In this document: positions 54,129 through 61,768 of the stretch, piece by piece
Numbering within the stretch: position 1 is the stretch's first letter
How the letters are laid out: each line of letters starts with the position of its first letter
Origin: an uncultured Clostridia bacterium
Lineage (GTDB): Bacteria; Bacillota; Clostridia; Oscillospirales; Ruminococcaceae
DNA: 64,000 bases
Direction: 5' to 3'
Assembly (NCBI GenBank): GCA_947630825.1
Contig: CANRJA010000006.1
Location: forward strand, 1-64,000
The notes under the pieces: model-generated
What the model saw: only the letters and a program-made list of their open reading frames with translations
Databases searched by the model: none
What the model was told of the DNA's origin: nothing
Translations under genes and position numbers: made by a program

Positions 54129-56036
54129 CTATGCTTTTACCTCGTCCGAATACTTACCATAAAATTTATATCCGGAATTTAGCTTGTACGCTCTGATTTT
54201 AAAGGTATGCTTGCCGTTAGTAGCAAGGTTCTTTATTGTTGTCTTAACCTTCGCAGATGATACCGTTTTAACCCGAACATAGTAGCCTCCCGAAAGCATA
54301 TAAATCTGATACTTTGTTGCTCCGTTTACCGACTTCCACGATAAGGCAACGCTCCCGTCAGAGTTCTTTACAGCCGTCACTCCCTTGACCTTTCCAGGAC
54401 TAGTTGTTGCGTATGCCACTTTAGAGCCTCCACTGTAAACGCTTGCACCCGAAATTTTCTTTATAGCCTTTACCTTAAATTTGTATGACGTACCCGATTT
54501 AAGCTTTTTAAGCTTAGCAGAATGTTTATTTCCAGAAACCGTTTTGATAATTTCATACTTTCCGCCGTCCGCGCTTGCATAAACTGCATAACTGTTCGCG
54601 CTATTAATGCCTGTCCACGACAATTTTACTGTCGATGCAGATTTAAGATAAGCAGTAAGATTCTTAGGCTTATCAGGTCTTGTATAAGCTATTAAAACTG
54701 ATGAATAATTGCCTGTATAGTTCTTGTTTTTCAGCTTCTTATATGCTCTAACCTTAAACTTATACTTAGACGCTTTATTTAAACCGCTTAGCTTGAACGA
54801 TGTGGTTTTTAAATCTGCAACTTTTACATACTTTTTCTTTGCTTTGTCATATCTGAATACTCTGTAGCCCGTAACGTTGGAAACTGCGTCCCATTTAAGA
54901 GTTATTGAGTTTTTACTGCAGCTTGACGCTCTTAAATTTGAAACTGTACCCGGCTTTACAGTTACCGTACAAGTGTCCTTAACTCCGCTAACTGCCTTGG
55001 AAGTTATTGTAGTAACTCCTGCTTTTATTCCCGTAACAACACCTTGGTTTGAAACAACAGCTACAGAATCATCACTTGATGTCCAGGTAAGTACGTCGTT
55101 TGTGTTTGCAGGGAGCATCTTGCTTGATACCGTCTTTGTCTTTCCTGCAACTACAGTTAAAGAATCTGCTCCAAGCTCTACATTTGAAGCAAGCGGTTCC
55201 CCTACAATATAAAACTCTTTAAAATCGCTTGTATAACTATTGCCTGACGTCGAATAGTTTATAACTTGCGCCATATAATGTCCCATCGGAAATGTCAATG
55301 ACGTTGATGTTCCCATTATATCAGTTGTTGATGATACTAAATTACTGCTGTTATATGTACCTTTAGAATTGTACTTATATATATTTAAAGTGGATGTTGA
55401 ATCGTCCGATCCCTTTGTCCACGAAAATGTTTTTTCAATGTTTTCCAATGAAGCATATTCGGTCGTTATAACCGGCTTTACAATTATATTGGCTCCGCTG
55501 TATCTGAAAAAGCTTACGTCTGATTCAAGATTGTTTAAATTAACCGTTCTGTTGTATTTTGCATAACAACCATTATTATCATACCACGTCCAGTTCTGCT
55601 CGAATAAAACTACCTCGCTGCCGTTTATCTGCTTAACAATAGCCCAGTGCGATGAGTTACCGTATATATCGCCTACCTGTGGAGTCTTTACCTTTGTAAA
55701 ATATCCATTGTCACAAAGCGGCGTGCTTCCCGGCCAGAGATTGTATACAGTACAGCCGTAAACAGCTTTGTAAAATTTCGTCACAAGCGCCGCACAGCAA
55801 TATACGGGATCATCCCACATCTCACTTGCATTACTATCGTTTCTTGGTATGTAAATAGCTTGTACAGTCACTCCATTAAAAGTCATCGTATCAACTACTT
55901 GCCCAGCTTTTGATACCGTAACAGTAACAGGAACAGTAGCCGCATTCGTGCCTATCGGCACGGCAAACATCGTTACCATCATTACAAGCGTAATGCATAC
56001 CGACGCAATACGCCTGTACAAACTTATTCCTTTCAT
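54129..56036 (-). CDS. Secreted CHAP-amidase-like protein with Big2 and Fn3 modules
   Basis: A 635-aa secreted protein. A signal peptide (residues 1-33, ending TNAAT) is followed by a CHAP-like domain (about 75-190) with the Cys in YCCAALVTKFY and the His in NSSHWAIVKQ. A beta-rich module follows (200-280), then a Big2 Ig-like domain (LTVVAGKTKTVSSKMLPANT, GVVTGIKAGVTTIT) and three Fn3 modules (about 370-635). It is probably a cell-wall amidase or endopeptidase, or a surface protein. The start at 56036 has GGAGAG; an upstream frame extension is unlikely. Confidence 0.85.
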   Translation of the reverse strand: MKGISLYRRIASVCITLVMMVTMFAVPIGTNAATVPVTVTVSKAGQVVDTMTFNGVTVQAIYIPRNDSNASEMWDDPVYCCAALVTKFYKAVYGCTVYNLWPGSTPLCDNGYFTKVKTPQVGDIYGNSSHWAIVKQINGSEVVLFEQNWTWYDNNGCYAKYNRTVNLNNLESDVSFFRYSGANIIVKPVITTEYASLENIEKTFSWTKGSDDSTSTLNIYKYNSKGTYNSSNLVSSTTDIMGTSTSLTFPMGHYMAQVINYSTSGNSYTSDFKEFYIVGEPLASNVELGADSLTVVAGKTKTVSSKMLPANTNDVLTWTSSDDSVAVVSNQGVVTGIKAGVTTITSKAVSGVKDTCTVTVKPGTVSNLRASSCSKNSITLKWDAVSNVTGYRVFRYDKAKKKYVKVADLKTTSFKLSGLNKASKYKFKVRAYKKLKNKNYTGNYSSVLIAYTRPDKPKNLTAYLKSASTVKLSWTGINSANSYAVYASADGGKYEIIKTVSGNKHSAKLKKLKSGTSYKFKVKAIKKISGASVYSGGSKVAYATTSPGKVKGVTAVKNSDGSVALSWKSVNGATKYQIYMLSGGYYVRVKTVSSAKVKTTIKNLATNGKHTFKIRAYKLNSGYKFYGKYSDEVKA

Positions 56037-56147
56037 TGTTTCTCTCCTTACATAACACATAAAATCTCAGCACGTCTCTCTATTTTTTGCCAAAATTCAT
56101 CTTTATTCTACATCATAACACATAATTCAGTAAATTGCAAGAGCCCA

Positions 56148-56162
56148 CCGGCAGCTCGCCGG
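56148..56162. repeat. GC palindrome abutting the glgA stop codon
   Basis: CCGGC-AGCTC-GCCGG ends at 56162; the glgA stop codon (TAA on the minus strand) occupies 56163-56165. Confidence 0.75.
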
Positions 56163-57587
56163 TTATATACTTGCATATAAATCATGATAGCTCACTGCTG
56201 ACTTTCTCCAGCTGAAATCCTCCTTCATTGCGTGAACTACTAGTCTTCCCCATATCATCTTATTGTCATAGAATGCCCTTGCCCTTGCACAGGCATTAAG
56301 CATATCGTGTGCGTTATATGTCTTAAAGGTAAAGCCGTTGCCGTTGATATTTCCTAAGTGAGCCTCACCTGCGTCTGTTATACTGTCGCGAAGCCCCCCT
56401 GTTTCTCTTACTATAGGTATAGTTCCGTATCTGAGCGCAATCATCTGCGCCAGACCGCAAGGCTCGCTCTGTGAAGGCATAAGGAACATATCCGCCCCTG
56501 CGTAGATCCTCTTTGAAAGCTCAGGAATAAAGCCTATCTTTACCCCTACCCTGTCAGGATAACGATACGACATCTCATTAAAGAAGTCCTCATATATTTT
56601 CTCTCCCGAGCCGAGTATCGCAAATTTGTACCCCAAATTTACAATATCCTCAAATACATATTTTATCAGGTCAAGCCCCTTGTGTGAGACAAATCTTGTA
56701 ACTATTCCGATTATCGGCTCTTTGCCCGGCTTGATCCCCATTTCGTCGCATAGTCTCTTTTTGCATACCTTCTTGCCGAACATATCGTTTAAACTGAAAT
56801 TTGCTGGAATATCTCTGTCCGTTTCAGGATCGTATATGTCACGGTCTATTCCGTTTAGTATTCCGCTTATCTTATACTGCTTGTTGACAAGCTCCCTGTC
56901 CATTCCGTGTGCAAACCAAGGGTCTAATATCTCCCACGCATAGCTGGGAGAAACTGTAGTAACTCTGTCTGCTGCCTCTATAGCCGCCTTCATAAAGTTT
57001 ACGTCGCCGTCATATTCAAGCAAATCAGTGTGATATAGCGGAATACCCATCAAATCATTTATAAGCTCTAATCCGTAGCGCCCCTGATACTGAATATTGT
57101 GTATTGTGAATACTGTCTTTATATCCTCGTAACCCGACTGATAACGATAGAAAATATCGTAATATACAGGAACTAACGCTGTCTGCCAGTCGTTTGCGTT
57201 GATTACATCAGGCTTGAAGTCAATGTGATGCAAAAGCTCTAATACTGCACGAGAGAAAAATATATACCTCTCTGCATCATCGTAAAAGCCGTACAAGCCG
57301 TTTCTTGCAAAATAATACTCATTGTCAAGAAGATAATATGTTACGCCGTTTACCTCCGCTGTGAATACTCCGCAATACTGGTTTCTCCACGCAACTGGTA
57401 CTGAAAAGTTTGTAACAAAATTAAGCTTTTCCAAAAGCTCCGGCTTTATAGTTCCGTATTTGGGCATAACTACCCTGCAATCGTCTCCGACTTGGTTAAG
57501 CGCCCTCGGCAATGACCCTGCTACGTCTGCAAGACCGCCCGACGCCGCAAATGGAAGCGCTTCGCTGGCTATATATAATATTTTCAT
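56163..57587 (-). CDS. glgA: Glycogen synthase (ADP-glucose type)
   Basis: A 474-aa GT5 glycosyltransferase: ILYIASEALPFAASGGLADV, NANDWQTALVPVYY, VFTIHNIQYQGRYG, GIDRDIYDPETD, IGIVTRFVSHKGLDL, and MPSQSEPCGLAQMIALRYGT with the catalytic Glu. It extends alpha-1,4-glucan from ADP-glucose. The Lys of the usual KTGGL motif is replaced (AASGGL). It is separated from glgB-glgC-glgD by cassette D but keeps their direction. RBS GGAGG. Confidence 0.94.
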   Translation of the reverse strand: MKILYIASEALPFAASGGLADVAGSLPRALNQVGDDCRVVMPKYGTIKPELLEKLNFVTNFSVPVAWRNQYCGVFTAEVNGVTYYLLDNEYYFARNGLYGFYDDAERYIFFSRAVLELLHHIDFKPDVINANDWQTALVPVYYDIFYRYQSGYEDIKTVFTIHNIQYQGRYGLELINDLMGIPLYHTDLLEYDGDVNFMKAAIEAADRVTTVSPSYAWEILDPWFAHGMDRELVNKQYKISGILNGIDRDIYDPETDRDIPANFSLNDMFGKKVCKKRLCDEMGIKPGKEPIIGIVTRFVSHKGLDLIKYVFEDIVNLGYKFAILGSGEKIYEDFFNEMSYRYPDRVGVKIGFIPELSKRIYAGADMFLMPSQSEPCGLAQMIALRYGTIPIVRETGGLRDSITDAGEAHLGNINGNGFTFKTYNAHDMLNACARARAFYDNKMIWGRLVVHAMKEDFSWRKSAVSYHDLYASI

Positions 57588-57699
57588 TTCATTATCCTCC
57601 GTTCTATACTTGATGTCTTTGACAGTGCCTTGTCATTGTAACACCGTCGTTAAATTAAATCAACCGTTAATTATTGCTAATAGAAGCATTATCCATTTT

Positions 57700-57795
57700 C
57701 CACTTTCTATTGTCAATTATTTTAGCCCGCCGTTGTGCAAAATGTAACATTTATCAATCTATCCAAAGGCGACAGTTCCACCGGCGGCTCGCCGG
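57700..57795. repeat. Composite repeat between glgA and the RHH array
   Basis: ATTATCCATTTTCC and TTGTCAATTATT units are followed by CCAAAGGCGACAGTTCCA and palindrome CCGGCG-GCT-CGCCGG (57781-57795), which touches the stop codon of the RHH gene at 57796. The same combination occurs at 29714-29744. Confidence 0.72.
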
Positions 57796-57990
57796 TTAAT
57801 AATTATTTTTATCTCTTTCCATAGCCTCTCTAACTGCCCTGTTAAGAAATTTGTTTAAAGTACCGTCATATTCTGTTGCGTGCTCTGTGATAATTTCCTT
57901 TTCACCCTTTGGTACTTGCATTTCAAGTCTGTCATAATGACTTTTTTTGTACTTACTAGTTGCTCTTTGCTGAGCTTTACTAACAGGCAT
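57796..57990 (-). CDS. Ribbon-helix-helix protein, cassette D copy 4
   Basis: A 64-aa family-2 protein (PVSKAQQRATSKYKKSHYD; strand RLEMQVP; helix A KGEKEIITEHATEYDGT; helix B LNKFLNRAVREAMER). Last of four tandem copies. Leader AAGGTGGTATAAAA. The stop codon abuts a GC palindrome. Confidence 0.82.
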   Translation of the reverse strand: MPVSKAQQRATSKYKKSHYDRLEMQVPKGEKEIITEHATEYDGTLNKFLNRAVREAMERDKNNY

Positions 57991-58021
57991 TTTTATACCA
58001 CCTTTATGTCTTTCTCAAACA

Positions 58022-58213
58022 CTATTTATTTTTATCTCTTTCCATAGCCTCTCTAACTGCCCTGTTAAGAAATTTATTTAAAGTACCGTCATATTCTTTT
58101 GCGTGCTCTGTGATAATTTCCTTTTCACCCTTTGGTACTTTCATTTCCAATCTATCATAGTGATTTTTATTATACTTAGTATGTGCCCTTATCTGAGCTT
58201 TGGTAGCAGGCAT
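58022..58213 (-). CDS. Ribbon-helix-helix protein, cassette D copy 3
   Basis: A 63-aa family-2 protein (PATKAQIRAHTKYNKNHYD; strand RLEMKVP). From residue 15 on it is nearly identical to its neighbours. It is 31 bases upstream of copy 4, with the same AAAGGTGGTATAA leader. Confidence 0.82.
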   Translation of the reverse strand: MPATKAQIRAHTKYNKNHYDRLEMKVPKGEKEIITEHAKEYDGTLNKFLNRAVREAMERDKNK

Positions 58214-58244
58214 ATATTATACCACCTTTATGTCTTTCTCAAAA

Positions 58245-58436
58245 CTATTTATTTTTATCTCTTTCCATAGCCTCTTTAACTGCCCTGTTAAGAAATTTGT
58301 TTAAAGTACCGTCATATTCTGTTGCGTGCTCTGTGATAATTTCCTTTTCACCCTTTGGTACTTTCATTTCCAATCTATCATAGTGATTTTTATTATACTT
58401 ATTTGTTGCTCTTTGCTGGGCTTTACTAACAGACAT
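58245..58436 (-). CDS. Ribbon-helix-helix protein, cassette D copy 2
   Basis: A 63-aa family-2 protein (SVSKAQQRATNKYNKNHYD; strand RLEMKVP; helix B with VKEAMER). Copies 2, 3 and 4 are spaced exactly 223 bp start to start. Confidence 0.82.
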   Translation of the reverse strand: MSVSKAQQRATNKYNKNHYDRLEMKVPKGEKEIITEHATEYDGTLNKFLNRAVKEAMERDKNK

Positions 58437-58470
58437 TTTTATACCACCTTTATGTCGTTTTCAAATACTG

Positions 58471-58662
58471 TTAATTATTTTTATCTCTTTCCATAGTCTC
58501 TTTAACAGCCCTGTTAAGAAATTTGTTTAAAGTACCGTCATATTCTTTTGCGTGCTCTGTAATGCTTTCCTTTTCACCCTTTGGTACTTGCATTTCCAGC
58601 CTGTCATAATGATTTTTTTTGTATTTATTATTTGCTCTAATTTGAGCTTTAGTAGCAGGCAT
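58471..58662 (-). CDS. Ribbon-helix-helix protein, cassette D copy 1
   Basis: A 63-aa family-2 protein (PATKAQIRANNKYKKNHYD; strand RLEMQVP; helix A KGEKESITEHAKEYDGT; helix B LNKFLNRAVKETMER). First gene after the minus-strand promoter at 58693-58721; RBS AAGGTGG. Confidence 0.83.
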   Translation of the reverse strand: MPATKAQIRANNKYKKNHYDRLEMQVPKGEKESITEHAKEYDGTLNKFLNRAVKETMERDKNN

Positions 58663-58692
58663 AATTTATACCACCTTCTATATAGTATTTTA

Positions 58693-58721
58693 ATTATATC
58701 ATATTTGTATATTATATTCAA
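58693..58721 (-). promoter_or_regulatory. Promoter for the four-gene RHH array
   Basis: On the minus strand: TTGAAT (complement of 58716-58721), 17-bp spacer, TATAAT (complement of 58693-58698). About 42 bp separate it from the divergent family-1 promoter. Confidence 0.7.
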
Positions 58722-58762
58722 TGTGCATAAATCCATTAGTTTAATTTTGTTTAATTTGCCCA

Positions 58763-58791
58763 TTGATTATCCAATTACGGAATTGTATAAT
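58763..58791 (+). promoter_or_regulatory. Cassette D family-1 promoter with palindromic spacer
   Basis: TTGATT (58763-58768), 17-bp spacer, TATAAT (58786-58791), preceded by GCCCA as in cassette B. The spacer contains CAATT-ACGG-AATTG (58772-58785). Confidence 0.74.
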
Positions 58792-58822
58792 ATAAGCATA
58801 TTCAACTAAAGGAAGTGACAAA

Positions 58823-59047
58823 ATGAATACTGCAAAAAGTAAAATTGATGTATATGAAATTGAAGATATAATGCAGAAATCAAAAGACATAGCGCAGTTA
58901 TCTTCAATTTTCACAGAATATTTGGATTACAGTCATGATGACGAACTAAGGGGGGCTTTATCGTGTCTTACAGACAATATGTTTATATTAAGGGATAAAT
59001 GCCAAGCGCTGTTTGACGCTGCTTTTGACGAACAAACATCAGATTAA
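58823..59047 (+). CDS. Family-1 small helical protein, cassette D copy 1
   Basis: A 74-aa protein of unknown function (IDVYEIEDIMQKSKDIAQLS, HDDELRGALSCLTDNMFILR, then DKCQALF). It shares the ALxCLxDx and RDKCxxL pattern with the other copies. RBS AAAGGAAGTGACAAAATG, nearly the same leader as in the others. Confidence 0.74.
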   Translation: MNTAKSKIDVYEIEDIMQKSKDIAQLSSIFTEYLDYSHDDELRGALSCLTDNMFILRDKCQALFDAAFDEQTSD

Positions 59048-59071
59048 AACTACAGAAAGGAAGTGACATCA

Positions 59072-59290
59072 ATGAAAGAAAAAAAGTCCCAAAAAGTAAT
59101 TAGAGTTATTGAAATGGACGAACTTAGTCATCAAGCCGACATATTATCAGGACTTTCTCATGTTTGTACAATGTATTTAAGCTTTACAGGTGAAAATGAT
59201 GATCTGCAAAATGCACTTGAATGTATGAACGATGAAGCGATCAAGCACCAGGAATACTGCAAATTGCTTCTTGATAAAATTAGTACCTAA
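59072..59290 (+). CDS. Family-1 small helical protein, cassette D copy 2
   Basis: A 72-aa paralog (VIEMDELSHQADILSGLSHV, ENDDLQNALECMNDEAIKHQ). The start at 59072 follows AAAGGAAGTGACATCAATG. It is 24 bases behind copy 1 and probably co-transcribed with it. Confidence 0.74.
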   Translation: MKEKKSQKVIRVIEMDELSHQADILSGLSHVCTMYLSFTGENDDLQNALECMNDEAIKHQEYCKLLLDKIST

Positions 59291-59356
59291 TTGTCAATTA
59301 TCAATTGTCCATTGTCCTTTGTCCATTATCCATTGTCAATTATCAATTGTCAATTA
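59288..59356. repeat. AT-rich repeat between the cassette D small gene and glgD
   Basis: ATTGTCAATTATCAATTGTCCATTG-type units, about eight, ending one base before the glgD stop codon. Confidence 0.8.
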
Positions 59357-59357
59357 A

Positions 59358-60488
59358 TCAGACTGAAGCCCCTTTACCAATAAACATAGGATAATCGTCA
59401 GATGAAATCAATGTCCTGTCGTTTCCGATAGACACGTTTTTATCTGTAATGACATTCTCTACCTTACTTCCGTCGCCTATTATTGTATCCTGCATTAAGA
59501 TAGCGTTTTTAACGGTAACGCCCTTGCCGACGTTTACTCCCCTGAACAGTACCGAGTTCTCAACTGTTCCGTCTATAACGCAGCCGTCGGCGACAAGAGA
59601 ATTTGAAACATAGCTGTTAAGTCCGTACTTAGACGGCGCATTGTCTCTTACCTTAGTATAGATAGGTCTTCTCTGAGTGAAAAGCTCTTTGCAGTTATCT
59701 AAATTGAGAAGGTCCATATTAGCTTCAAAGTAGCTTTTCTCGCTGTATATTTTCTTAAAGTATCCCGAATACTCATATGTTACAATTTTAAGGTCATTCA
59801 GCTTACTTTGGAGAATATCCCTCTCAAAGCTGTATCTTCCCTGTGCAATAGCGGTCTGAACCAAATCAACAAGAAAGTTCTTTTTAATAACGACCATATT
59901 AAGGCTAAGCGTGCATACTCCCGAAAGATTTGAACCTATAAGCACGTCCTTAACAATGTTATTGGAATCGACGGAGAAAACCGTACTTGATTTTATCAAA
60001 TCGGCATTGTATTGTCCGGTGTGAGCAATACAAGTTATGTCAGCACCGCTGTCAATATGCGCCGACAGAACAGGTCTGTAGTCAATATTCGCAACCACAT
60101 CACAGTCGGACATCAAAACGTATTCAGCGTGAACGCTCTTTATGAAGTTAAGCACACCGTAAAGAGCCTCAAGTCTGCCTCGATAGAGCTTGCTCTCTAC
60201 ATTGCTAAACGGAGGCAGCAGATAAAGACCTCCCTTTTTTCTTGACAAATCCCACTCTCTGCCTGTTCCCAGATGGTCGATAAGCGACTGGTAGTTATAT
60301 TTAGTTATAACTCCTACAGTCGAAATACCGCTGTTTACAAAATTAGAAAGCGGAAAGTCAATCATTCTGTATCTTCCGCCGAAAAGGACTGAGCCCATTG
60401 TTCTCGCCTTTGTTAGGTCCTTGACTGTGCTGTCGTGCATATTTGCAAAAACCAGTCCCAAGACCTTTCCCATATTATAAGTTCCCAT
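59358..60488 (-). CDS. glgD: GlgD, regulatory-type subunit of ADP-glucose pyrophosphorylase
   Basis: A 376-aa nucleotidyltransferase/LbH protein: VLGLVFANMHDSTVKDLTKA, FGGRYRMIDFPLSN, and C-terminal hexapeptide repeats (VIDGTVENSVLFRGVNVGKG). It lacks the catalytic GGxGxRL loop of GlgC, as is usual for GlgD, which modulates GlgC in low-GC Gram-positives. It follows glgC by 15 bases. Confidence 0.93.
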   Translation of the reverse strand: MGTYNMGKVLGLVFANMHDSTVKDLTKARTMGSVLFGGRYRMIDFPLSNFVNSGISTVGVITKYNYQSLIDHLGTGREWDLSRKKGGLYLLPPFSNVESKLYRGRLEALYGVLNFIKSVHAEYVLMSDCDVVANIDYRPVLSAHIDSGADITCIAHTGQYNADLIKSSTVFSVDSNNIVKDVLIGSNLSGVCTLSLNMVVIKKNFLVDLVQTAIAQGRYSFERDILQSKLNDLKIVTYEYSGYFKKIYSEKSYFEANMDLLNLDNCKELFTQRRPIYTKVRDNAPSKYGLNSYVSNSLVADGCVIDGTVENSVLFRGVNVGKGVTVKNAILMQDTIIGDGSKVENVITDKNVSIGNDRTLISSDDYPMFIGKGASV

Positions 60489-60503
60489 AAAAGCTCATCC
60501 TCT

Positions 60504-61712
60504 CTACATATTCTCCGAAATAATCTGCTTAGGCGCAACCACAGAGCCGGCAGAAATTTTTATATCCTGACCAACTACAGCAACTCCCCACTCGTCTCTG
60601 TTCGGCATATCCTCAGGGCGTCTGCCTACATGAACGCCCTCGCAAATCTCTGAATTTTCACCGATTATAGCATATTCTACTCTCGCTCCCGAACGTATAA
60701 CCGCTCCCGGCATAATTATTGAATCGGTAACTACTGCATCCTTTTCAATAGTTACCCCGTCAGAAAGCATTGAAAAGTCAACCGTTCCGTCTATAACGCA
60801 GCCCTCTGTTACCATCGAGTTCTGAATTTTAGCGTCCTTTCCAATAACCTGCGGAGGAAGTCCCGGATTCCTCGAATATATCTTCCAAGCGGGGTCGTAC
60901 AGGTCTATCGGGATATTCGGATTTATCAAATCCATATTAGCCTCCCATAGGCTGTCGATAGTACCAACGTCTTTCCAGTAGCCGTCAAAGCGGTAAGCGA
61001 AAAGCTTCTGGTTATCACGCAAAAGCGCAGGAATTATATCCTTGCCGAAGTCTTTTGAGTTGTTCTCCGACTTGTCGTTCTCATTCTCAGTGAGATACTT
61101 TTTCAAAACGTCAAAGGTGAAAATATATATTCCCATTGAAGCAAGGGTACTCTTAGGCTCAGGGGGCTTCTCTACGAAGTCATAAATCTGACCGTCCTCG
61201 TGAGCAAACATAATTCCGAAACGCGAAGCCTCGTCGATAGGCACATTGATCACTGCAATGGTAGCCGCCGCACCCTTTTCTTTGTGGTAGCTGAGCATCT
61301 TATCGTAATCCATCTTATAAATATGATCGCCCGATAAAATTATAACATATTCGGGGTCGTACCTTTCTATAAACGAAAGATTCTGATAAATTGCATTTGC
61401 AGTACCCTGATACCACTTTGCACCCGACATCGACTGATACGGCGCAAGAATATGAACGCCCCCATGCAGTCTGTCCAAATCCCAAGGCTGACCGTTTCCG
61501 ATATAGTCGTTCATAACCAGCGGTTGGTACTGAGTTAAAACGCCGACCGTGTCAATTCCCGAGTTTACGCAGTTAGACAGCGGAAAATCTATTATCCTAT
61601 ACTTTCCGCCGAACGGCACCGCAGGCTTTGCGACTTTCTGCGTCAGAGCGTAAAGCCTGCTTCCCTGTCCGCCTGCCAGAAGCATTGCGACGCATTCTTT
61701 TTTGTTAAACAT
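60504..61712 (-). CDS. glgC: Glucose-1-phosphate adenylyltransferase (catalytic subunit)
   Basis: A 402-aa enzyme that makes ADP-glucose from ATP and glucose-1-phosphate: [20 protein letters not shown] with the catalytic loop, [34 protein letters not shown] and a left-handed beta-helix at the end. The ATG at 61712 has AGGTGA at better spacing than the ATG at 61718. Confidence 0.95.
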   Translation of the reverse strand: MFNKKECVAMLLAGGQGSRLYALTQKVAKPAVPFGGKYRIIDFPLSNCVNSGIDTVGVLTQYQPLVMNDYIGNGQPWDLDRLHGGVHILAPYQSMSGAKWYQGTANAIYQNLSFIERYDPEYVIILSGDHIYKMDYDKMLSYHKEKGAAATIAVINVPIDEASRFGIMFAHEDGQIYDFVEKPPEPKSTLASMGIYIFTFDVLKKYLTENENDKSENNSKDFGKDIIPALLRDNQKLFAYRFDGYWKDVGTIDSLWEANMDLINPNIPIDLYDPAWKIYSRNPGLPPQVIGKDAKIQNSMVTEGCVIDGTVDFSMLSDGVTIEKDAVVTDSIIMPGAVIRSGARVEYAIIGENSEICEGVHVGRRPEDMPNRDEWGVAVVGQDIKISAGSVVAPKQIISENM

Positions 61713-61768
61713 AAACATTCACCTACTTGACTGTTTTAAATAAATTTATATAAATCGAATTTTATTTT

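Noticed and set aside
57796-58662. Regularly spaced 223-226-bp repeats as a CRISPR or satellite
   Set aside because: Each unit is a complete RHH gene with its own RBS; this is gene duplication.
59358-60488. GlgD as a degenerate pseudoenzyme of special interest
   Set aside because: Loss of the catalytic loop is normal for GlgD, a regulatory subunit, so it is not unusual here.
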